The notes below the pieces were generated by a model that saw only the letters and a program-made list of their open reading frames with translations, did no database searches and had not been told where the DNA came from. From positions 1 to 6,763 of the forward strand of contig WFWQ01000010.1 of NCBI GenBank assembly GCA_015491015.1: a stretch of 6,763 nt of DNA. Direction: 5' to 3'. This DNA comes from Patescibacteria group bacterium. Its GTDB lineage: Bacteria; Patescibacteriota; Minisyncoccia; Minisyncoccales; S141-161. Position 1 is the stretch's first letter, and each line of letters begins with the position of its first letter. Below, one piece after another: positions 1 to 5,867 of this stretch. The translations under genes were made by a program, and so were the position numbers.

Positions 1-244
1 TATCAAGGTTAAAGATACTTCCTTCAGATGAGATAGCATTTAAAAAGAGGTTAGCTAAAGATAAGTTTCCTTTTTTGGTTTGGGGTTGAGAGCTGGTAGT
101 TAGAGGAGGTTCAACGTTGCCTTGAGGAGGAGGTAAGGTTGGCTCTTGGAAAGTTTGGGCTAAAAGGTAAGAAACAAAGAAAAGAAAGATTAAAAGAAAA
201 ATTGGGTAAAAAAGTTTCAAAGAAAATATCTTCTTAACCTTCAT
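1..244 (-). CDS. Putative secreted or membrane-anchored surface protein, N-terminal part only
   Basis: Only the first 81 codons are inside the window; the rest lies beyond the left edge. The start is the ATG at 244-242, which overlaps the rnhB stop in an ATGA arrangement, so the two genes are probably co-transcribed and translationally coupled. The protein opens with a short basic stretch (MKVKK), then a strongly hydrophobic segment at about residues 11-28, ending in a LLAQ-type sequence that could be a signal-peptidase site or the end of an anchor. A Pro/Gln/Thr/Ser-rich linker follows (residues 33-58: EPTLPPPQGNVEPPL, then TTSSQPQTKKG), then LSLANLFLNAISSEGSIFNLD. The GNV..PL.TS..QTK.G pattern resembles, from memory, N-termini of CPR surface proteins that carry long repetitive or phage-tail-like modules. 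That match is inference, and the function is unknown. No Shine-Dalgarno sequence is seen. Confidence 0.75.
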   Translation of the reverse strand, partial: MKVKKIFSLKLFYPIFLLIFLFFVSYLLAQTFQEPTLPPPQGNVEPPLTTSSQPQTKKGNLSLANLFLNAISSEGSIFNLD

Positions 245-909
245 TGTTGAGTTTTATTTAAGTAAATTTTGCAAGGTAAAAATGTCTTTCGATGAAATTT
301 AGAGATGCCTTTTTCTTTCAAAGAACCAAGATGCACAGAAGTTGGATAACCTTTATTTTTAGAAAAGTTGTAAAAAGGGAGCTTAAGGTTTAATCTTTCC
401 ATATATTTATCTCTTTTTATTTTAGCAATAATAGAAGCTAAAGCGCAAGAGAAGATTTTAGAGTCAGCTTTAACTATAGAAATTTGAGGGCGCTTAAGAT
501 CTAAATTAATTTTACCATCTAAAACTATCAAATCAAAGTCAAAGTTTTCAATTTCTTTTGAAGCTCTTTGTTTTAAATTATTTAAAGCTCTTTTCATCGC
601 TAACTTGGTAGCTTGAAAGATATTAATTTTGTCTATCAATTTAGGGTAAACTCTGCCTTCTCCCCAGAAGATAAAGTTAAACTCTAAAAGCTCTTTATAG
701 ATTTCTTCTCTTTCTTTGGGTTTTAAAGCTTTAGAGTCTTTAACTTTTTTTATAAAATCTTTAGCTCCTTTTTCTTTTTCAAAATCTTTTAAAACTAAAA
801 CCGCCACAGCTAAAACTGGACCAGCTAAAGCTCCCCTTCCCACTTCATCTACTCCCGCTATAAACTTTAACCCCTTTTTCCAATATCTCTTTTCAAAACC
901 CAAGTTCAT
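241..909 (-). CDS. rnhB: Ribonuclease HII
   Basis: Cytosolic endonuclease that cuts the RNA strand of RNA-DNA hybrids, incises at single ribonucleotides left in DNA (ribonucleotide excision repair) and helps remove primers. The protein has 222 residues, normal for the family. The family signature DEVGRGALAGPV lies at residues 21-32. The four acidic catalytic residues are visible: D21 and E22 in that signature, D131 in IVLDGKI and D149 in VKADSK. The helix SIIAKIKRDKYM (159-170) and the C-terminal block NKGYPTSVHLGSL...KFHRKTF (185-210), which includes the substrate-binding GYPT and HR elements, are intact. The start is the ATG at 909-907, 20 codons before DEVGRG, which is typical spacing. The gene is divergent from dnaE across 34 bases, and its TGA stop overlaps the start of the next leftward gene. 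No Shine-Dalgarno sequence precedes it; a TATAAT lies only 7 bases upstream of the ATG. Identification is secure. Confidence 0.98.
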   Translation of the reverse strand: MNLGFEKRYWKKGLKFIAGVDEVGRGALAGPVLAVAVLVLKDFEKEKGAKDFIKKVKDSKALKPKEREEIYKELLEFNFIFWGEGRVYPKLIDKINIFQATKLAMKRALNNLKQRASKEIENFDFDLIVLDGKINLDLKRPQISIVKADSKIFSCALASIIAKIKRDKYMERLNLKLPFYNFSKNKGYPTSVHLGSLKEKGISKFHRKTFLPCKIYLNKTQQ

Positions 910-943
910 TGCTATTATTATAAAACAAAAAGTTGACCAAAGT
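910..943. promoter_or_regulatory. Divergent rnhB/dnaE promoter region
   Basis: This 34-base gap is the only space between two divergent genes, so it should hold or border promoters for both units. On the minus strand there is a perfect TATAAT at 922-917. Transcription starting the usual 6-8 bases downstream would begin at about 911-909, that is, at the rnhB ATG (909), giving a leaderless or nearly leaderless message. On the plus strand, overlapping -10-like hexamers occur at 913-918 and 916-921 (both TATTAT) and 919-924 (TATAAA), which would give a dnaE leader of roughly 12-20 bases. No convincing -35 hexamer is seen at the right spacing on either strand, so which box is used is inference. 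No Shine-Dalgarno sequence is present for either gene. Confidence 0.5.
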
Positions 944-3900
944 ATGAAAAGCTCTGATTTTGTTCATCTGCATTGCCATTCTCACTACTCTTTATTAGAT
1001 GGCTTGCCTAAGATTGATGAGTTAGTAGCTTATGTAAAGGAGTTAGGAATGGATAGCGTTGCTTTAACCGATCACGGGGTTTTATATGGAGCTGTAGAGT
1101 TTTATCAAAAAGCCAAAGCAGAAGGAATCAAGCCCATCATTGGAGCTGAGCTTTATTTAGCTTTAGATAGAATGGATCAAAGGAGGCCTCAAATAGATAA
1201 AAAGAGTTACCATCTTTTAGTTTTGGTCAAAAATAAAGAAGGTTATCAAAACTTAGTTAAGCTTATCACCAAAGCTCACCTTGAAGGCTTTTACTACAAG
1301 CCAAGAATTGACGAAGACTTACTCTTTAAGCACAAAGAAGGATTAATCATCACTACCTCTTGCTTACAAGGTAAAATTCCAAGATTGCTTTTAGCCGGAG
1401 AAGAAAAGAAGGCTTTAGAAACAGCTCTACAATACAAAGATGTCTTTGGAAAAGAAAACTTTTATGTTGAACTTCAACACCATCCTAATATTCCAGAGCA
1501 AGCAAAAGTTAATCAAAAACTAATTAAGTTAGCTAAAGATTTAGATCTTAAGCTAATAGCTACAAACGATGTTCACTACTTAAAGAAAGAAGATGCTAAG
1601 ATTCAAGATGTTTTAATGTTAATTAACACTGGAGCAGATCCTAATAATCCTGAGAGGCTCACTTTGATCCAAGATGACTTTTCAATGAAAAGCCCTCAAG
1701 AGATGGCAGAGATATTCAAAGATTTCCCTGAAGCTATCTTAAACACCAAAAAAATTGCAGAGATGGTAGAATTTGAGTTTGAATTAGGAAAGCCAAAATT
1801 GCCTTACTTTCAAGTTCCAGAAGGAGAAACTCCAGAAAGTTATTTAAGGAAGCTTTGCTATCAAGGGTTAAAAGAAAGAGGCTTAGAAAAAGATTTAAAA
1901 GCTAAAGAAAGGTTAGAAAAAGAGCTTAAAGTTATAGAACAAACTGGTTTTGCTTCTTATTTTTTAATTGTCCAAGACTTTGTCAACTGGGCAAAGAAAA
2001 ATAAGATAATTGTAGGACCTGGAAGAGGATCTGCAGGGGGTTCTTTAGTAGCTTATCTTCTAAAGATTACAGAAATCAATCCTTTAGAGTACAATCTTTT
2101 GTTTGAAAGATTCTTAAATCCTGAAAGATCTGCAGGATTGCCAGATATTGATATTGATTTTACAGACAGAAGAAGAGATGAGGTTTTGCAATATTTAAGA
2201 GAAAAATATGGAGAAAATAAGGTAGCTCAAATTATCACCTTTGGAACTTTAGCTTCAAGGGCTGTAGTTAGAGATGTAGGTAGGGCTTTAAAGTATCCTT
2301 ATCAGTTTTGTGATAAATTAGCTAAGTTAATCCCCCCTCAAATGAGCCTAAAAGAAGCTTTAGCCCAAGTCCAAGAGCTAAAAAGAATTTATCAAGAAGA
2401 TCAAAAGGCAAAAGAGCTAATCGATGTGGCTCTAAAGCTTGAAGGAGTAGCAAGACACGCTTCCACTCACGCTTGCGGAGTGGTAATTTCCCATCAACCT
2501 TTAGACGACATTGTGCCTTTGCAACACCCTTCCCAATCTGAAAAAGACATTGTCACCCAATATGAAATGCACTCTATTGAGGATTTGGGGCTTTTAAAAG
2601 TCGATCTTTTAGGACTGAGGAACTTAACCATAATTGAAGATACTTTAGCTAAAATCAAAGCTATTTATGGTAAAGAAATAAAGTTAGAAGATATTTCAGA
2701 TTTTAAAGATCCAAAAACTTTCAAACTCTTGCAAGCAGGTGAAACTACAGGTGTATTTCAATTAGAATCAGATGGAATGAAAAGATACTTAAGGGAACTT
2801 AAGCCTACTGAGTTTGAAGATATAGTGGCTATGATAGCTTTGTACAGACCAGGGCCTTTGCAGTTTATCCCAGAATACATAGCCAGGAAACATAGAAGGA
2901 AACCTGTTACCTATTTGCATCCTAAACTTAAACCTATTTTAGATTCAACTTATGGAATTTGCATTTATCAAGAACAACTGATGAAAATAGCTCAAGACTT
3001 GGCAGGTTTTACTTTAAGGGAAGCTGATTATTTGAGGAAAGCTGTAGGAAAGAAAATTAAAGAACTCTTGTTAGAACAGGAAGAAAAGTTAATTCAAGGG
3101 ATGATCAAACAAGGAATTCCAGAAAAAGTAGCTAAAGAAATCTGGAACTGGATCTTACCCTTTGCAAGATATGGTTTTAACCGAAGTCATAGTGTGGCTT
3201 ATGCGATGATAGCTTATTGGACAGCTTGGCTAAAAGCTCATTATCCTGTAGAGTTTATGGCTTCTTTGTTGACCGCAGAAAGCAGTACCGTAGAGAGAAC
3301 CGCAAAGCTAATTCAAGAGTGCAATAAGATGGGAATTGAAGTTCTACCTCCAGATATTAACCAAAGCTTTAGAACTTTTTCGGTAGTTCCAGGTGAAAAG
3401 AAGATAAGATTTGGATTAACCGCAATTAAAAATGTAGGAGAAAATGTAGTTGAAGCTATAATTCAAGAAAGAAAGGCTAAAGGACCCTTTATCTCTTTAG
3501 AAGACTTTATTTCAAGAATGGCAAAGTATGACATTGCTAACCGCAAATCCTTTGAAGCTCTAATTAAAGCTGGAGCTTTTGACAACTTTGAGGAAAGAAA
3601 AAAGCTTTTGCATAACTTAGATAAGATTCTAAACTTAATGAGAGAAAGCAAAAATAAAGCTTTAACTAACCAAGCTAATTTGTTTGGAGAAAGTACAGCT
3701 TCTGCTACCTCTAAAATTAAATTAGAAGAAGTAGAGCCAGCTACTACTCAAGAAAAGTTAGAATGGGAAAAAGAACTTTTAGGTTTGTATATCAGTTCTC
3801 ATCCTTTAAAAGAAGCAAAAAAAGCTTTACAGGGAAAAGTTTATCCTATAGGCAAGATTAAAAGAGAACACATTGGAAAGGTTGCTATTTTAGGTTGCAT

Positions 3901-4129
3901 TCTAACTGAACTCAAAAAGATTGTAAGCCGAAATGGAAAACCTATGGCAATAGCTAAAGCTGAGGATTTAACAGGTTCAATTGAGATTGTCTTTTTCTCA
4001 GATATAGTTGAAAACAAAGGAGAGCTTTTAGAAGAAGGGAAAGTTTTCATCATTGAAGGCAAAATAGACAGCCGAAATTCTGATCTTCAAATTATAGCTC
4101 GCAATATTGAAAAGGTTATAATTAGATAA
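944..4129 (+). CDS. dnaE: DNA polymerase III alpha subunit (replicative polymerase, PHP-containing)
   Basis: Catalytic subunit of the chromosomal replicase. The ATG at 944 gives 1061 residues beginning MKSSDFVHLHCHSHYSLLDG, the canonical family start. The open frame continues upstream to 716, but that stretch is antisense to rnhB and unlike any DnaE. Domains: PHP at about 1-280, with all expected metal ligands visible (H10, H12, D19, H44, E69, H90, C140, D209, H211). Palm: GPGRGSAGGS at 358-367, PDIDIDF with D401 and D403, and the third aspartate D554 in KVDLLGLR. Thumb and fingers follow, with the FNRSHSVAYA block at 745-754. A helix-hairpin-helix-like segment (FGLTAIKNVGE) lies near 823-833, a likely beta-clamp motif QANLF at 910-914, and an OB fold at about 975-1060. 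The protein stops soon after the OB fold, so the tau-binding C-terminal domain known from E. coli (1160 residues) appears absent. It is followed 16 bases later by thrS, probably in the same transcript. Confidence 0.98.
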   Translation: MKSSDFVHLHCHSHYSLLDGLPKIDELVAYVKELGMDSVALTDHGVLYGAVEFYQKAKAEGIKPIIGAELYLALDRMDQRRPQIDKKSYHLLVLVKNKEGYQNLVKLITKAHLEGFYYKPRIDEDLLFKHKEGLIITTSCLQGKIPRLLLAGEEKKALETALQYKDVFGKENFYVELQHHPNIPEQAKVNQKLIKLAKDLDLKLIATNDVHYLKKEDAKIQDVLMLINTGADPNNPERLTLIQDDFSMKSPQEMAEIFKDFPEAILNTKKIAEMVEFEFELGKPKLPYFQVPEGETPESYLRKLCYQGLKERGLEKDLKAKERLEKELKVIEQTGFASYFLIVQDFVNWAKKNKIIVGPGRGSAGGSLVAYLLKITEINPLEYNLLFERFLNPERSAGLPDIDIDFTDRRRDEVLQYLREKYGENKVAQIITFGTLASRAVVRDVGRALKYPYQFCDKLAKLIPPQMSLKEALAQVQELKRIYQEDQKAKELIDVALKLEGVARHASTHACGVVISHQPLDDIVPLQHPSQSEKDIVTQYEMHSIEDLGLLKVDLLGLRNLTIIEDTLAKIKAIYGKEIKLEDISDFKDPKTFKLLQAGETTGVFQLESDGMKRYLRELKPTEFEDIVAMIALYRPGPLQFIPEYIARKHRRKPVTYLHPKLKPILDSTYGICIYQEQLMKIAQDLAGFTLREADYLRKAVGKKIKELLLEQEEKLIQGMIKQGIPEKVAKEIWNWILPFARYGFNRSHSVAYAMIAYWTAWLKAHYPVEFMASLLTAESSTVERTAKLIQECNKMGIEVLPPDINQSFRTFSVVPGEKKIRFGLTAIKNVGENVVEAIIQERKAKGPFISLEDFISRMAKYDIANRKSFEALIKAGAFDNFEERKKLLHNLDKILNLMRESKNKALTNQANLFGESTASATSKIKLEEVEPATTQEKLEWEKELLGLYISSHPLKEAKKALQGKVYPIGKIKREHIGKVAILGCILTELKKIVSRNGKPMAIAKAEDLTGSIEIVFFSDIVENKGELLEEGKVFIIEGKIDSRNSDLQIIARNIEKVIIR

Positions 4130-4145
4130 AACTTTAAAAACTCTT

Positions 4146-5867
4146 ATGGATGAAGAACTCCAAAAATTAAGACATTCTTTAGCTCACCTTTTAGCTGCAG
4201 CAGTTTTAGAGCTCTGGCCTTCTGCTAAACCTGCAATCGGACCTCCCGTTGAAGATGGATTTTATTATGACTTTGATTTTGAAAACCCTATCTCAGAGAA
4301 AGATCTTTCTAAGATTGAAGCTAAGATGAGAGAAATTCTAAAGTCGTGGGACAAGTTTGAAAAAATAGAAGTTTCTCCTCAAGAAGCTAAAGAAAGATTT
4401 AAAGATAACCCTTACAAGTTGGAGATAATTGAAGAGTTAGCAAAGAAAGGAGAAAAGATAACTTTATACAAATCTGGAAACTTTGTAGATCTTTGTAAAG
4501 GAGGACATATAGAGACAGCTAAAAAGATAGATCCTTTAGCCTTTAAATTAGATAGAATTGCAGGAGCTTACTGGAAAGGGGATAGCAAAAACAAAATGTT
4601 AACTAGGATTTATGGTTTAGCTTTCAAAAGCAAAGAAGATTTAGAGAAATATTTAAAGTTGAGAGAAGAAAGAATTAAAAGAGATCACCGCAAGTTAGGA
4701 AAAGTCTTAGATCTTTTTTCTTTCCATGAAATTTCTCCAGGAGCTCCTTTTTGGCATCCCAAAGGAATGGTGATCTTTAGAGAATTAGAAAGCTGGTGGC
4801 TAAAAAAGCATAAAGATTTAGGATACTTAGAAATCTCAACTCCAATAATGGTTAAAAAAGAGCTTTTTGAAAAATCTGGACATTGGGATTATTACCGAGA
4901 AAATATGTTTACTTTAGAGGTTGAAGGGGAAACTTTTGTTTTAAAACCAATGAACTGCCCTGAAGCTACGATAGTTTATTCTTCTAAAGTTAGAAGTTAC
5001 AGAGATCTTCCTTTAAGATTAGCTGAGATAGGGAGATTGCATCGCAACGAACTCTCTGGAACTTTAGCTGGACTTTTTAGAGTAAGGCAAATCACTATGG
5101 ATGACGCCCATTTATTTGTAAGGGAAGATCAAATCTTCGAAGAAATTTTTAAAGTTTTAGCTTTAATTGAAGAGTTTTATCAAACTTTTAATTTGCCTTT
5201 AAAGTTCAAATTAGCAACTAAACCAGATAAAGCTATGGGCAGAGAAGAACTTTGGGAGAAAGCTGAAGAAAGTTTAGAGAAAGCTTTAAAAGAAAAGAAA
5301 GTAAGTTTTGAGCTTAAACCTAAAGATGGAGCTTTTTATGGCCCTAAGATAGATGTTCACATTAAAGACTCTTTAGAAAGAGAGTGGCAAGTAGCTACCG
5401 TGCAATTAGATTTTCAAATGCCAGAAAGATTTGATCTTTTTTATATTGACAAAGATGGTAAAAAGAAGAGACCTGTAATGATCCATAGAGCTATCTTTGG
5501 TTCTTTTGAAAGGTTTATTGGAATTTTAACTGAACACTTTGGAGGAGCTTTTCCAATTTGGCTAGCTCCAGAACAAGTTTGGATTTTACCTGTTGGAGAA
5601 AGAAACCTCAAATATGCTCAAAAAGTTGAAAAATTGCTTCAAAAAGAAAAAATTCGAGCTAAAGTAGAAGAAAGAGAAACTATATCTAAAAGGATCTTGG
5701 AAGGAGAAAACCAAAAGATCCCTTATCTTTTGGTAGTTGGAGAAAGAGAAGAGAAAACAGAAAGTGTAAGGGTAAGAAAAAGAAAGGAAGGTGATCTTGG
5801 AGAAATGGAAATTGAAAAGTTTATTTCTAAAATCAAAGAAGAAATTGCTAAAAAAGCTATCAACTAA
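4146..5867 (+). CDS. thrS: Threonyl-tRNA synthetase lacking the TGS domain
   Basis: Class II aminoacyl-tRNA synthetase that attaches threonine to tRNA-Thr in the cytosol and hydrolyses mischarged Ser-tRNA-Thr. The protein has 573 residues against about 640 in E. coli; the missing part is the N-terminal TGS domain, because the sequence opens directly with the editing domain. Editing-site residues are present: H10 and H14 (RHSLAH) and C117 and H121 (CKGGH). Catalytic core, about 186-475: MNCPE (269-273), motif 2 region RLHRNELSGTLAGLFRVRQ (297-315), DDAHLF (319-324) and motif 3 HRAIFGSFERFIGILTEH (447-464) with R456. The zinc ligands C271, H322 and H447 are all present. Anticodon-binding domain, about 476-573, starts at VWILPVGERN. 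The ATG at 4146 lies 9 codons before the conserved HSLAH; no Shine-Dalgarno sequence is seen in the 16-base gap after dnaE. A TATAAT at 4117-4122 inside the dnaE end might give extra transcription but has no -35. The 3' end abuts or overlaps miaA. Confidence 0.98.
   Translation: MDEELQKLRHSLAHLLAAAVLELWPSAKPAIGPPVEDGFYYDFDFENPISEKDLSKIEAKMREILKSWDKFEKIEVSPQEAKERFKDNPYKLEIIEELAKKGEKITLYKSGNFVDLCKGGHIETAKKIDPLAFKLDRIAGAYWKGDSKNKMLTRIYGLAFKSKEDLEKYLKLREERIKRDHRKLGKVLDLFSFHEISPGAPFWHPKGMVIFRELESWWLKKHKDLGYLEISTPIMVKKELFEKSGHWDYYRENMFTLEVEGETFVLKPMNCPEATIVYSSKVRSYRDLPLRLAEIGRLHRNELSGTLAGLFRVRQITMDDAHLFVREDQIFEEIFKVLALIEEFYQTFNLPLKFKLATKPDKAMGREELWEKAEESLEKALKEKKVSFELKPKDGAFYGPKIDVHIKDSLEREWQVATVQLDFQMPERFDLFYIDKDGKKKRPVMIHRAIFGSFERFIGILTEHFGGAFPIWLAPEQVWILPVGERNLKYAQKVEKLLQKEKIRAKVEERETISKRILEGENQKIPYLLVVGEREEKTESVRVRKRKEGDLGEMEIEKFISKIKEEIAKKAIN

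Noticed and set aside
1747..1755. Run of A in dnaE as a programmed frameshift site
   Set aside because: The frame continues intact on both sides with conserved protein; A-runs are common throughout this AT-rich window.
3463..3651. Minus-strand open frame of 62 codons inside dnaE
   Set aside because: Antisense shadow of a well-conserved polymerase region; it has no family resemblance and no start signals.
3841..4062. Minus-strand open frame of 73 codons inside dnaE
   Set aside because: Antisense to the DnaE OB-fold region; composition is that of a reversed Lys/Glu-rich coding strand.
4117..4122. TATAAT upstream of thrS as an internal promoter
   Set aside because: It lies in coding sequence of high AT content, has no -35 at 15-19 bases and no extended -10; such hexamers are expected by chance. 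Co-transcription with dnaE is simpler.
4130..4145. Terminator or attenuator between dnaE and thrS
   Set aside because: Sixteen AT-rich bases with no inverted repeat; no leader peptide or T-box elements fit there.
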